Shown here: positions 17,332-27,300 of the stretch, one piece after another
How positions within the stretch are numbered: the stretch's first letter is position 1
Layout of the letters: every line of letters begins with the position of its first letter
Source: Dokdonella sp041395345
GTDB lineage: Bacteria > Pseudomonadota > Gammaproteobacteria > Xanthomonadales > Rhodanobacteraceae
NCBI RefSeq assembly: GCF_041395345.1
Contig: NZ_JAWLAR010000017.1
Span: 32,122 to 96,121, forward strand
Reading direction: 5' to 3'
Length of the DNA stretch: 64,000 nucleotides
The notes under the pieces: generated by a model
Seen by the model: the letters and a program-made list of their open reading frames with translations, nothing else
Databases searched by the model: none
What the model was told of the DNA's origin: nothing
Translations under genes and position numbers: made by a program

Positions 17332-19088
17332 GACACCACCACTTCGCGGAACATGCCCGCTTCCATGTGGTAGAGCAGATGGCAGTGGTAAGCCCACCTT
17401 CCGAGTGCGTCGGCGCTGACCAGATAGGTAATACGTTGAGCCGGCTGCACCATGATGGTGTGCTTGCGAACCTGGAACTCGCCATTCGGATTCTCGAGTT
17501 CGCTCCACAGGCCATGCAGGTGGACTGGATGCGGCATCATCGTGTCGTTGACGAGAATCACGCGCAGACGCTCTCCGTACCGAAAGTGCACCGGCTTGGC
17601 GTTATTGAATTTCTCGCCATCAAACGACCACATGTAGCGTTCCATGTTGCCGGTCAGGTGCAGCTCGATCTCGCGACCGGGTCCCCGAGGATCGATGGGT
17701 CCGCCAATCGTGTGTAGATCCGCATAGGTCAACACCTTGCGACCATTGTTTCGAAGGCCAATTCCGGGATCATCAATATTGGTACGCGGCATGTCGACGC
17801 GCATGTCGATTCCCGGTCCATATTCGGTTCGCGCGTGATTGGCGATGACCATTGGAGCCATTGAGTCCGTAGCCGCTCCATGCTGCATTCCCTTCATGTC
17901 GCCAGGGCCGTGTTCCATGCCGGCGCCCATTGCCATTGCACCCATCATGTCCTTCATGGTCAGCCACTGCGGCGGATCGACGGCAGGCACCTCGGCTGAC
18001 ATCCCTGCACTCGGCGCCAGGGTGCCGCGCACATAGCCGGTGCGATCGATGGTCTGCGCAAATACCGTGTAGGCGACTTCATCGGATGGCTCGACAATCA
18101 CGTCATACGTTTCTGCAACTGCGATTCGAAATTCGTCGACACTGATCGGCTCGACATCCTGGCCGTCAGCGGCGACCACGGTCATCTTCAAACCAGGGAT
18201 GCGCACATCGAAGATGCTCATCGCCGACCCATTGATGAAGCGCAATCGAACCTTCTCACCACGCTCGAACAGACCCGTCCAGTTGTCGCCCGCGGTCGCA
18301 CCGTTGATCAGATAGGTATAGGTATGCGCAGTGACATCGGCCAGATCGGCCGGGCTCATGCGCATCTTGTTCCACATCTTTCGCTTGGCCAGGGCCTGCT
18401 TGAATCCCATCTTCAGCGCGTCGTTGGAAAAATCGACGGCCGTTGGCTCATTGAAGTTGTAGTAGTCGCCCATCTTCTTGAGATTGGCGAACAGGACTTC
18501 CGGATCTTCATCGGTCCAGTCCGAGAGCAGCACGACGTAGTCGCGCTGGGTCGGAAATCGCTCTCCCCCACGCGGGGAAACCACGATCGCGCCGTAGAGG
18601 CGGTTTTGCTCCTGGAATCGGGAATGGCTGTGGTACCAGTAGGTGCCGGACTGCTTGAGCTCAAACTGATACTCGAACGTTTCCCCGGGGGCGATACCGT
18701 CGAAACTGAAACCCGGCACGCCATCCATCCCGGTTGGCAGCAGGATGCCGTGCCAATGAATGGAAGTCGGCACGCTGAGATGATTTTTTACGCGCAGGGT
18801 GACGGTGTCCCCTTCCCGCCAGTGCAAGATCGGCGCGGGCACGGTTCCATTGACCGTCGTAGCCATTCGACCGGCACCGCTGAAGTTCACCGGCGTCTCG
18901 CCGATGTCCAGGTCGAATTGGGTGCCGCTGAGAGTTTGTTGCTTGCCAGGGGATGTCGATGACCATGCAAAGCGCGGTGCAAGACCAAGCCCGGCCACGA
19001 CACCACCGGCCAGCGCAGCTTGCAGGAAGCGGCGTCGGGACGCCGCTATCGGGAAATCAGAATTCGAAAAATGAAAACGGGAAGCCAT
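17328..19088 (-). CDS. copA: Multicopper oxidase CopA (copper resistance system)
   Basis: The 586-residue periplasmic protein oxidises Cu+ and binds copper. A twin-arginine signal (ASRRRFLQAALAGG, residues 17-30) shows export in the folded state. Copper ligand motifs are in order: HWHG near 115, WYHSHSRFQ near 157, MPHPVHLHGLW near 520 and HCHLLYHMEAGM near 570. A Met/His-rich insert (MGAMAMGAGMEHGPG) lies near 375. GGAG precedes the ATG. The stop overlaps the copB start. The gene name copA is shared with the unrelated ATPase at 11055. Confidence 0.95.
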   Translation of the reverse strand: MASRFHFSNSDFPIAASRRRFLQAALAGGVVAGLGLAPRFAWSSTSPGKQQTLSGTQFDLDIGETPVNFSGAGRMATTVNGTVPAPILHWREGDTVTLRVKNHLSVPTSIHWHGILLPTGMDGVPGFSFDGIAPGETFEYQFELKQSGTYWYHSHSRFQEQNRLYGAIVVSPRGGERFPTQRDYVVLLSDWTDEDPEVLFANLKKMGDYYNFNEPTAVDFSNDALKMGFKQALAKRKMWNKMRMSPADLADVTAHTYTYLINGATAGDNWTGLFERGEKVRLRFINGSAMSIFDVRIPGLKMTVVAADGQDVEPISVDEFRIAVAETYDVIVEPSDEVAYTVFAQTIDRTGYVRGTLAPSAGMSAEVPAVDPPQWLTMKDMMGAMAMGAGMEHGPGDMKGMQHGAATDSMAPMVIANHARTEYGPGIDMRVDMPRTNIDDPGIGLRNNGRKVLTYADLHTIGGPIDPRGPGREIELHLTGNMERYMWSFDGEKFNNAKPVHFRYGERLRVILVNDTMMPHPVHLHGLWSELENPNGEFQVRKHTIMVQPAQRITYLVSADALGRWAYHCHLLYHMEAGMFREVVVS

Positions 19089-19211
19089 GGATCACTCCGC
19101 AGGACGTCAGAAAGTCGGCTGCAAAAACAGCGCAGGACAGGCCGATTGCCCGCCATTTCCGAAAGGACAGGCAGCATGCGACCACAGGTGCCCTAAAGGC
19201 ACCAATGACGT

Positions 19212-19634
19212 TCAGACGATGGGAGGTCGGCTCAGCCGGGAGAGAACAGGTGTTGCGTGGCGAATCACGATGGGGCGCAAGATGGGCCCGCGAAGACTGA
19301 CTACATCAATCCGCGCGATGGTTGGCAAGGCGAACACTGCATGCACGCAAGCGCAATTGCACTTTCCTGACTTGCAGCAACCCGAGAGCGCTAGCTTCGA
19401 AGGCGTGTCTGACTCGGCCGCCGTTGAGGAAATGTCTTTTTCGATCGACTCTGAGTTGGCCACCGATTCATGGCACGGCGGCATGGCAGTCAAATCATTA
19501 CTGGCGCCAGACGAAGACTGGGCGGCACCCTCCATCTCCATTCCAGCATGGGCAGAGGCCATTGAATAAGATGACCCGTTGAGGATCAATCCCAAGCTCA
19601 ACAGCGACCGCAGCCATGTGGATCTGATAGACAT
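19212..19634 (-). CDS. copL: CopL-like Cys/His-rich exported protein
   Basis: The 140-residue product has a signal peptide (WLRSLLSLGLILNGSSYSMASAHA), a MEMEG metal-binding patch, MPPCHE and a cysteine cluster CCKSGKCNCAC near residue 96. This pattern fits CopL, the small protein upstream of copAB in xanthomonads that is needed for copper-induced expression. It lies 123 bases before copA on the same strand. The ATG chosen gives a clean signal peptide; a GTG nine codons upstream is possible. A short hairpin (19187-19203) follows the stop. Confidence 0.65.
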   Translation of the reverse strand: MSIRSTWLRSLLSLGLILNGSSYSMASAHAGMEMEGAAQSSSGASNDLTAMPPCHESVANSESIEKDISSTAAESDTPSKLALSGCCKSGKCNCACVHAVFALPTIARIDVVSLRGPILRPIVIRHATPVLSRLSRPPIV

Positions 19635-19815
19635 CAATACAGGATACACCTGATTTTTCACGCTTGAAACTCAACCCGAAGCTGGTTGACGAGCAGCGAT
19701 CCCGGGAATTGTCCTTGATTGTCCTTAATAGACCCGATTTTGCCAAATAGGTTCATCTCAGCCGCATTCGCGCCTTGCGAGGGCATCAGGTGCAAGACCT
19801 CTCTGTTCAGAAACT

Positions 19816-20040
19816 ATGTCCGTGCAGATTGCGGTTCAAGAACCTGATTCAACACTGACCTGTCCCGAATTCGGGCACCAGTCAACAGACCTCATGCCGA
19901 GTGATGCCTGCCAGTTCTTCTATGACTGCCAGAACTGCAGTACCCTTCTCAAGCCGAACACTGGCGCCTGCTGCGTCTATTGTTCGTTCGTCGATGTGAA
20001 ATGCCCGCCGGCCCAGGCAAACAGTTCGTGTTGTGCATGA
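19816..20040 (+). CDS. Small Cys-rich metal-island protein (GDCCVFCS family type)
   Basis: The 74 residues contain CPEFGH, DACQFFYDCQNC, GACCVYCSF and CPP, ten cysteines in all. This is a recognisable small family, usually with LxCPxCGH at the start and GDCCVFCSYGSVPCPP at the end, that travels with mercury and other heavy-metal genes. It probably folds around one or two zinc or copper ions; its function is unknown. Here CPxCGH is altered to CPEFGH, losing one cysteine of the first pair. It is one of very few plus-strand genes in the metal region. Confidence 0.75.
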   Translation: MSVQIAVQEPDSTLTCPEFGHQSTDLMPSDACQFFYDCQNCSTLLKPNTGACCVYCSFVDVKCPPAQANSSCCA

Positions 20041-20091
20041 ATTGGGCACACGCCAGCCCGCTAGTTGCTACCAAGAAATGTAGTGGGCGCT

Positions 20092-20218
20092 TCCGCCTTG
20101 CTCGGCGGAGTAAGTATCGCCCGGCAAAGCCGGGGGCTCTAGTTGTGTGAGCCGCTCAATGCGGCTTGTTCGGGGTCGCTTTCGCGGCCCCTCTGGTTTT
20201 GGCCACCTGACGGTGGCC
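20092..20218. repeat. Array of five consecutive short hairpins
   Basis: Five inverted repeats follow one another in 127 bases. Stems are TCCGCC/GGCGGA (20092-20109), CCCGGC/GCCGGG (20120-20134), AGCCGC/GCGGCT (20150-20166), GGGGTCGC/CGCGGCCCC region (20172-20191, with one G-U pair) and GGCCACC/GGTGGCC (20201-20218). Loops are 3-6 bases and the linkers 9-15 bases. No gene covers the array, and none of the hairpins has a T-run, so they are not ordinary terminators. The stems differ in sequence, so this is not a simple tandem repeat. It could be a structured RNA, a mobile-element end or a recombination site; none can be chosen from sequence alone. Confidence 0.6.
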
Positions 20219-20256
20219 GGCCTTATCGCAACAACTGCAGTTGCTCCATCGGCACC

Positions 20257-20400
20257 TTGATGATCGAAATAGTGAGTGGATACACGAGCGCGATGCTGTT
20301 GCTCGGCGTCGCGGGCCTGATGGCCTTCCAATCCATCGAACGACTATTCCGTCCCAGTGTCATCCATTTCGAGCAAGCCATCGCCATTGCGTTCGCGCCA
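20257..20400 (+). pseudogene. Remnant of a CDF metal transporter (DmeF/CzcD type)
   Basis: About 48 codons read MIEIVSGYTSAMLLLGVAG, then a second stretch with ESIERL-like SIERLF and an IHFEQAIAIA run. This matches the third and fourth membrane helices of DmeF-type cation diffusion facilitators, where a conserved ESxxRL precedes the hydrophilic loop. Upstream and downstream parts of the transporter are missing in all frames I checked. It is a fragment of a Co/Ni/Zn/Cd exporter left by deletion or rearrangement next to the hairpin array. Confidence 0.6.
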
Positions 20401-20700
20401 CCGCCTCCCGTTTGCACTGCGCGTCTTCGTGCTGCGCCTGCTTGCGTTTCCACATGGGTGGCATCACGCTCGCCCAGTTCGACCGGTCGCAATTCGCGGC
20501 GATAGTTCCTTGTCGTGCAACTCATGTCGTGCCGCGACGTACCCGCCCGTTGGGACTGGGACTGCTGATCCATATCCGGATTGATGCGATCGATTGCCTG
20601 ATGCTGCGGTGAGCCTACATCGAGGGCTGCCAGCTTCCATCAGCCGGCGCGTGCCTGGAATGAGCGTCCTGATCACTCCGGATGCAATCTCATCGCGCCG
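20401..20700. other. Intergenic stretch without a recognisable gene
   Basis: Between the transporter remnant and the end of the P-type ATPase gene I find no supportable gene or RNA. Short open frames here have no recognisable content. The stretch may hold further decayed sequence. Confidence 0.5.
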
Positions 20701-22932
20701 CTATTTGCCGCTCTCCACCGAACCCATCCGCAACAAACGCAACCCGTTGAAGATCACAAGCAGGCTTGCCCCCATGTCGGCAAAGATCGCCATCCACATG
20801 GTGGCGGTTCCGAAGATCGCCAGCACCAGAAAGACAGCCTTGACGCCCAGCGCGAGCACGATGTTCTGCAACAGCACGGTCCGCGTGCGGCGCGACATGC
20901 GAATGGTTTCGGGAATACGCCGTAGATCATCATTCATGATCACCACGTCGGCCGCTTCCATCGCGGTGTCGGTGCCTGCGCCTCCCATGGCGAAGCCCAT
21001 GTCGGACCGTGCCAACGCTGGCGCATCGTTGATTCCGTCTCCGGTCATCGCGGTGAGCCCATAGCGCTTCTGCATTTCCTCGATAGCGGCCAGCTTGTCC
21101 TCGGGCAACAGATCACCGCGTGCATCGTCGATGCCGGCCTCGCGGGCGATGCTCTGCGCGGTGGCCGTGTTGTCGCCGGTCAGCATGACGGACGACACCC
21201 CGAGCGCGTGCAGCTGCACCAGCGCCTCGCGCGAACTGTCCTTGATGGTGTCAGCCACCGCGAAGATCACCAGTACCTGCGACTCCGATGCCATTAACGT
21301 GACCGACCGTCCCTCGGCTTCGTGCACGGCCAGTCGCGCTTCAATGTCGACGTTGCACTGCTTGCGTTCCTCGATCAGGCGATGGTTGCCCAGGACGAGA
21401 GTCTGTCCGTCGACGATGGCGCGGACGCCGCGTCCCGGCAGCGCGGTGAATTGCTGCACGTCACCCTCGCCTTGAGGCAGTCCCTGGGCAATCGCCCTCG
21501 ACACGGGATGATCGGATTGGCCGGCAAGCACGGTCGCCCAGCGCAGGACCTGTTCTTCGGGTAAGTTCTTGGCCATCGTTTCGGTCGCGACCAGTTTCGG
21601 CTTGCCCTCGGTGATCGTTCCAGTCTTGTCGAGTGCGATCGCCTTGAGCTTATGGGCACCCTCCAGATAAATGCCGCCCTTGATGAGGATGCCGCGCCGC
21701 GCCGCAGCGGCCAGACCGCTGACCAGGGTCACAGGTGTTGCGATCACCAACGCGCACGGACACGCGATCACGAGTAGCACCAGCGCCTTGTACACTGATT
21801 GCGACCATGTCCAGTCCATCAGCCACGGCGTCAGCAGGGCTACTGCGACAGCCAAGGCAAAGATCACTGGTGTATAGATTGCGGCGAATCGGTCCACGAA
21901 TTGCTGTGTTGGGGCCCGGGTGCCTTGCGCTTTTTCAACCGCATCGATGATACGCGCCAGGGTTGTATTGCTGGCGGCCGCGGTGACCCGCATCTCGATC
22001 ATTCCGGTGTCGTTGATGGTCCCGGCGAACACGGGGTCGCCCGGTGCCTTGTCGACGGGAATGCTTTCTCCGGTAACAGGTGCCTGATTGATCGCGGTGG
22101 TGCCGGCCGTGATTACGCCGTCCAGCGGTACCCGCGCGCCGGGTTTGACCCGGACGATCGTTTCCAGAGCAACCTTGGTCGCGGCGATTTCCTTCCAGTC
22201 GCCACCGGCCTCCCGCACTTCCGCGGTGTCCGGGGCGAGATCGAGCAGGCTCTTGATGGCGTTGCGCGCACGATCCAGTGCCCGACCCTCTATCAGTTCG
22301 GCAATTGCATAAAGCGCCATGACCATTGCGGCTTCGGGCCATTGCCCTATCAGAAACGCCCCGGTCACCGCCACGGCCATCAATGCATTGATGTTGAACT
22401 GTCCGCGACGAAGCGCGGCCAAGCCTTTCTTGTACGTCGACAGGCCAGCCAGGCCGATGGCGGCGGCAGCCAGCACCATGCCAAGGAACTTGAACGGCAA
22501 TGTTTCCGGCGCGAAGAAGGCCAGCAATTCCGCCACTACGGCAAGCGTCAAGCCAAATCCCAGCCGCCACAGTCCTTGTGAGACAGGCGCAAATGCGCCC
22601 GGGGCTGGGCCATCGTTCGCAACCGGTTGGGGGTCAAAACCTGCTTTCCGAATCGCCACCAGCGCCTCTGGTATCACCGGCTCCAGAGCATCGATGGTGA
22701 GGATCCGTGCGCCCAACTGGAAACTGAGCCCGCGCACCCCGGTGACCGGTGCCAGAGCGCGGCGGATTTCGCTTTCCTCAGCGGCGCAATCCATGGTGTC
22801 TATGCGGAAAGCCGTTCCATTGCCAGCTCCCTCGATCTGATCTGATGCGGGGGGAGTACCAGAGTCACAACAATGATCTTTGTCAGCGTGCGAACCAGCG
22901 GCGCCTGCCACGTCAACTTCTTTTGTATTCAC
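20701..22932 (-). CDS. cadA: Zn/Cd/Pb-translocating P1B-type ATPase (CadA/ZntA type)
   Basis: The 743-residue inner-membrane pump exports divalent Zn, Cd or Pb. The N-terminus has a His/Cys patch (DKDHCCDSG), then an HMA domain whose metal site reads MDCAAEE near residue 46, typical of the Zn/Cd subgroup rather than copper pumps. The actuator TGES, CPCALVIATP near 390, DKTGTITEG near 433 and GDGINDAPAL follow. I chose the GTG start because GGAGA lies six bases before it; an ATG 60 bases upstream lacks such a site. It is last of the czc row, 129 bases behind czcD. Confidence 0.93.
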   Translation of the reverse strand: MNTKEVDVAGAAGSHADKDHCCDSGTPPASDQIEGAGNGTAFRIDTMDCAAEESEIRRALAPVTGVRGLSFQLGARILTIDALEPVIPEALVAIRKAGFDPQPVANDGPAPGAFAPVSQGLWRLGFGLTLAVVAELLAFFAPETLPFKFLGMVLAAAAIGLAGLSTYKKGLAALRRGQFNINALMAVAVTGAFLIGQWPEAAMVMALYAIAELIEGRALDRARNAIKSLLDLAPDTAEVREAGGDWKEIAATKVALETIVRVKPGARVPLDGVITAGTTAINQAPVTGESIPVDKAPGDPVFAGTINDTGMIEMRVTAAASNTTLARIIDAVEKAQGTRAPTQQFVDRFAAIYTPVIFALAVAVALLTPWLMDWTWSQSVYKALVLLVIACPCALVIATPVTLVSGLAAAARRGILIKGGIYLEGAHKLKAIALDKTGTITEGKPKLVATETMAKNLPEEQVLRWATVLAGQSDHPVSRAIAQGLPQGEGDVQQFTALPGRGVRAIVDGQTLVLGNHRLIEERKQCNVDIEARLAVHEAEGRSVTLMASESQVLVIFAVADTIKDSSREALVQLHALGVSSVMLTGDNTATAQSIAREAGIDDARGDLLPEDKLAAIEEMQKRYGLTAMTGDGINDAPALARSDMGFAMGGAGTDTAMEAADVVIMNDDLRRIPETIRMSRRTRTVLLQNIVLALGVKAVFLVLAIFGTATMWMAIFADMGASLLVIFNGLRLLRMGSVESGK

Positions 22933-23061
22933 AAACTTCTCCGGTAACTGTTCCTCTAGACGTTGATGCACTGAAGGACCATGCGAAATCAATGTAGGCC
23001 GTGGCCCAATCGAAAATCAGCGATCTTGATGTTTGCTTGCTGCAACACCGAAGCGAGTCCT

Positions 23062-23958
23062 TTACGCATGCGTGGGACCTTCGATCACCGTGGAGGCGTC
23101 TACCTGCAACGTCGCGTGTTCGATATCAAATGCTGCTGTCAACGCCGTCGCCAACGACTGCCGCACCGCATCCGGCGGTCGCGTTTCGTCGGTAAGGATG
23201 ATGTGCGCAGTCAATACGGGTTCCTTTGACCCGAGCGCCCAGACGTGCAGGTCGTGAACCTTTGCGACCCCGGGATGCGCCAGCATCATGTCGCGAACTC
23301 TGTCCAGGTCAAGACCCGCAGGTACGCCTTGCATCAACACCTGGCCCGCCTCGCGCATCAGCATCCATGTGCGCGGCAGAACCCACAGGCCGATCAGCAC
23401 GGCAATAATTGGATCTGCCAACGTCCAGCCGGTGGCCATGACTACTACCGCGCCGATGATGACGCCTACCGACCCGAGCATGTCGGCCCACACTTCCAAA
23501 TACGCGCCCTTGACGTTCAAACTTTGGCCGCTGCCTGCCTTGAGCAGGCGCATTGAAATAAGGTTGACCAGTAAACCCAGTGCGGCGATCACCAGCATGC
23601 CTGTGGAGGCAACTTCCGTTGGCTCGCGAAAACGCCCCACCGCCTCCCACAGGATGTAACCCGCGACCAAGAACAGCATGCCGCCGTTGATCATCGCGCC
23701 GATTGCTTCCATGCGAGCAAAGCCATAGGTTCGCTTGGCATCCGGCGGGCGCCGAGTCATGCGCACGGCGAACAAGGAGATGCCGAGCGCAAGCGCGTCC
23801 GTACCCATGTGCGCAGCATCGGACAACAACGCCAGACTGTTGGTGAGGAGGCCGCCAACGACTTCCGCGACGAGATAAACCGCTGTTAGACCGAAAGCCC
23901 ACCAAAGTGGCTTCTCATGTTTCATTTCGCTTACGCCGTGATCATGTCCTGCACTCAC
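23062..23958 (-). CDS. czcD: Cation diffusion facilitator, CzcD type
   Basis: The 298-residue antiporter exports Zn, Co or Cd across the inner membrane. Six membrane helices are visible. Zinc-site motifs are LLSDAAHMGTDALAL in helix 2 and AYLEVWADMLGSVGVI in helix 5. The cytoplasmic C-terminal domain contains VHDLHVWALGS. The GTG start has GGAG 8 bases upstream and yields a short HDHG metal-binding N-terminus; a longer frame lacks a binding site. It lies 79 bases after the PII-like gene on the same strand. Confidence 0.93.
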   Translation of the reverse strand: MSAGHDHGVSEMKHEKPLWWAFGLTAVYLVAEVVGGLLTNSLALLSDAAHMGTDALALGISLFAVRMTRRPPDAKRTYGFARMEAIGAMINGGMLFLVAGYILWEAVGRFREPTEVASTGMLVIAALGLLVNLISMRLLKAGSGQSLNVKGAYLEVWADMLGSVGVIIGAVVVMATGWTLADPIIAVLIGLWVLPRTWMLMREAGQVLMQGVPAGLDLDRVRDMMLAHPGVAKVHDLHVWALGSKEPVLTAHIILTDETRPPDAVRQSLATALTAAFDIEHATLQVDASTVIEGPTHA

Positions 23959-24037
23959 GTTTCCGTCTCCATGTTGCCCTCGGAAATTGCCGGTACCAGC
24001 GGGTGGAAAACCCGCAGGCACCGGCACCCGTTTGGCG

Positions 24038-24358
24038 CTAGTCGGGATCGCCAATGGCGTAGGACTGCTCGACGGAAGCGACATAGACCCAGCCAGCCTC
24101 ACGTCGGCCCGTCCGACCGACCCGGCGGAATATCTCCACCGCTCGACTCACCTCCTCGTCCTCACAAAACAATTCCATCTGCATTTCGCTGATGACACGG
24201 TCGCCAAGATCGATCGAATATTCCTGCTCGCGTGTGCTGATTGCACGCAATAGACCCTTGACGTCGAACAGGCTCAGCTTCCGAAATCCCGCTTCCTCAA
24301 GAGAATGGATAAGGTCGGGCACGCGATTCTTGTGCACGAATGCCTTGATCTGTTTCAT
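24038..24358 (-). CDS. PII-like nitrogen-regulator family protein coupled to czcA
   Basis: The 106 residues show a PII-like ferredoxin fold: MKQIKAFVHKNRVPDLIHSL at the start, FDVKGLLRA, then EMQMELFCEDEEV, and VEIFRRVGRTGRREAGWVYV at the end. The T-loop region is short and lacks the uridylylated YxGAEY site of GlnB. The ATG overlaps the czcA stop as ATGA, so it is translated with the efflux pump. PII-like proteins encoded beside CzcA pumps form a known but little-studied group, presumably sensing metal or a nucleotide to tune efflux; that role is inference. Confidence 0.85.
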   Translation of the reverse strand: MKQIKAFVHKNRVPDLIHSLEEAGFRKLSLFDVKGLLRAISTREQEYSIDLGDRVISEMQMELFCEDEEVSRAVEIFRRVGRTGRREAGWVYVASVEQSYAIGDPD

Positions 24359-27300
24359 GACGCGGCCTCCTGTGTTCGTGACTCGAGCGTTTTTCGCTCC
24401 GCGCGGTTTTCCATCCACTCGTAGAGAACCGGAAGCAAGATCAGCGTGAGCAAGGTCGAGGTGATCAAGCCTCCGACCACCACGGTGGCCAGGGGTCGTT
24501 GGGTTTCCGCGCCGACGCCACTGGAAAGCAGCATCGGCACCAGCCCGAGTATCGCCACGCTCGCCGTCATCAATACCGGCCGCAGGCGCAATGCCGTTCC
24601 CTGCGATACCGCTTCACGCGGACTGAGTCCCTTGTCTCGAAGCTCGTTGAGAAAACTCACCAGCACGATGCCGTTGAGCATGGCCACGCCAAAGACCGCA
24701 ATGAAGCCGATCGCCGAAGGCACCGAGAGATATTGACCGGTAACGAACAATGCGAGCAGACCGCCGATCGTGGCGAACGGAACGTTGGCCAGGATGAGAA
24801 CGGCGTACTTCACCGAATTGAAGGCGGTATAGAGCAGCACGAAGATAAAGAAGATCGTGACCGGTACGATCAAGGCGAGCTTGGCCAGCGCACGCTGCTG
24901 GTTTTCGAATGCACCGCCCCACTCGATCCAGTATCCAGAGGGTAAAGCCACCTGTTTCTGGATGGCCGCTTCGGCGTCATTGACGAAGCCGTCCACATCG
25001 CGACCGCGCACATCCATCTGGATCACGGCATAGCGCTGCAATTGCTCGCGGCGCACGAAGGAATAGCCCTCCGCGACGCTGACATCGGCAACCTCGGACA
25101 GCGCTACAAGGGCGCCGGTTGCCGTTCGCATGGGAATCTTGCGAAGGGCTTCCACTGAATCACGTGTCACATCGCTGAGACGCACCGCAATGTCGAAACG
25201 CCGAACGCCGTCGAGCAGGACGCTCACCGGTTCGCCGCCCAAACCGTTGCGGACGATGGTCAGCACTTCCTCGGCATTCATGCCATGGCGCGCCAGCTCG
25301 TCTCGATCGACCTGGATGCGGATCTGGGGTTTGCCCACATTCGCCTCCAGGGACAGATCGGCTACGCCCTTCACGCCGGCGAGCACGCCCTTCAACTGCC
25401 CGCTGATCCGATCGAGTTGCTGAAGATCCTCGCCGTAGAGCTTGAGCGCCAGGGTCGCACGCACGCCGGATATGAGCTCTTCCACCCGCATCTGGATCGG
25501 TTGGGTATAGCCGGGTACGACATTCGGAACCACCTCTTCAAGCGTCTCCTGCATGGCCTCTTCAAGCTGCTTGATGTTGCGCCCGCTTTTCCACTCCTCA
25601 GGCGGCTTGAGCGACGTGTAGATTTCCATGTAGTTGACGTCGGCAGTCTCGCCCTTTTCTGCACGACCGATCATCGCCAGTGTCGTCTCGACCTCCGGGA
25701 ATTTCTTGAACGCCTCGGCGATCGTGTTGCTGGTCTTGATGGACTCATTGAGCGAGGTGGAAGGAATTCCTGTTACCCGCCACATGATCGAGCCTTCCTG
25801 CAACTGCGGCATGAATTCCTTGCCGAGAAACGGAAACAGCGCGAGGCTCGCTACCAACGCCAGCAATGCGCTGATGACCACAACACGCTTGTGCGCGAGC
25901 GCCTTGGACAGCACAGGTTGATAGCCACGCTTGATGCGCGCCACCAGCCAGGTGTCCCGCTCCGGCTTCGGCTTGAGGATCATCGAGGCCAGGACCGGAA
26001 TCAGGGTCAGACTCAGGATCATCGAACCGGCCATGGCGAAGGCGATGTTGAAAGCCATCGGCTTGAACATCTTGCCTTCGAGGCCTTCAAGCGCGAACAG
26101 TGGCAGGAATACGACGATGATGATCGTGATGGCAAAGCTGATTGGGTTGGCTACCTCACGTGCCGCTGCCAGCACGGCCGAGGTTCGATTGACCTTCTCT
26201 CCGTGTTCCAGGCGCTCAGCCATGATGCGAAATGCATTCTCGACCATGACTACGGCCCCATCGACCATCATGCCTATGCCGATGGCCAGACCGGCCAGAG
26301 ACATCAGATTGGCCGACAATCCCGCTTCGCCCATGCCGATGAACGCAATCAGCATGGCCAGAGGCAAGGTCACAATGACCACCAGGGCCGAGCGCAGCTC
26401 GCCGAGAAAAAGGAACAGTACGATTGCAACAAGAATCGAGCCCTCGATCAGTGCCCTGACTGCCGTTCCCACGGCCTTGTTGACCAGATCAGTACGTTCG
26501 TAGATGGGTTTGAGCACCATGGTCATGGGCAAAGCATCGCGAACAATATCTAGCTTGCCCTTGACCGCTTCAACAACGGCCTTGGCGTTCTCCCCAATGC
26601 GCGCCAACGCCATGCCGAGCACGACTTCTTCTCCGTCACGCGTCACCGCGCCAAAACGCGGTGCTGGTGCTTCGACCACTGTGGCAACATCGCGAAGATA
26701 GACCGGGACGCCGTCCTCGGCTTTCAGCACGATGGCGCCGATATCAGCGGTTGACGTCAAGAGACCCAGACCGCGCACGAGGAACTGCTCGCGCCCGACA
26801 TCCATGACATTGCCACCGACCTGGCCGTTGTTGGCCGGAATCGCGGTGATCACATCGGCAAAGCCAAGGCCACGCGCGTATAGCCGCTGTGGATCGACGA
26901 GGACTTGAAACTCGCGCTCACCACCGCCCCAGGAGGTGACGTCATCCACGCCTGGCGCCGTGCGCAATACGAGTCGCACCATCCATTCCTGCCAGGTGCG
27001 CAAGTCCATGTCGGTAACTTCTTCCTTGCTGACCCCTTTTGCGCGCTCCACGGTGTACCAGAACACCTGGCCCAAACCTGAGGTGTTTGGACCCATGCCC
27101 GGTTTTCCGTAGCCCGCCGGCAGTCGATCACCGATCTCCTGCAGACGTTCGTTGACCAGCTGGCGGGCGAAATAGATGTCCATGTCGTCTTCAAAGTAGA
27201 CCGCGACATAAGACAAGCCGAACAGGCTGACCGAGCGGATTTCCTGCACCTTCGGCAGGCCGGCGAGCGCCGACTCGATAGGCGTGGTCAGCAGCAGCTC

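Noticed and set aside
16564..17373. Long plus-strand frame of 269 codons antisense to copB
   Set aside because: It is the complement of the octapeptide repeat; its protein is a meaningless His/Leu repeat and copB on the other strand is clearly real.
17332..17508. N-terminal extension of copB
   Set aside because: It lies inside copA; the ATGA overlap start gives a proper signal peptide.
20143..20505. Intact small membrane protein gene
   Set aside because: Only about 48 codons resemble a CDF transporter; the start and end of the frame are unrelated, and the first part lies in the hairpin array.
25285..26553. Plus-strand frame of 422 codons antisense to czcA
   Set aside because: Long antisense frames are expected opposite GC-rich genes; the protein has no recognisable content and czcA is certain.
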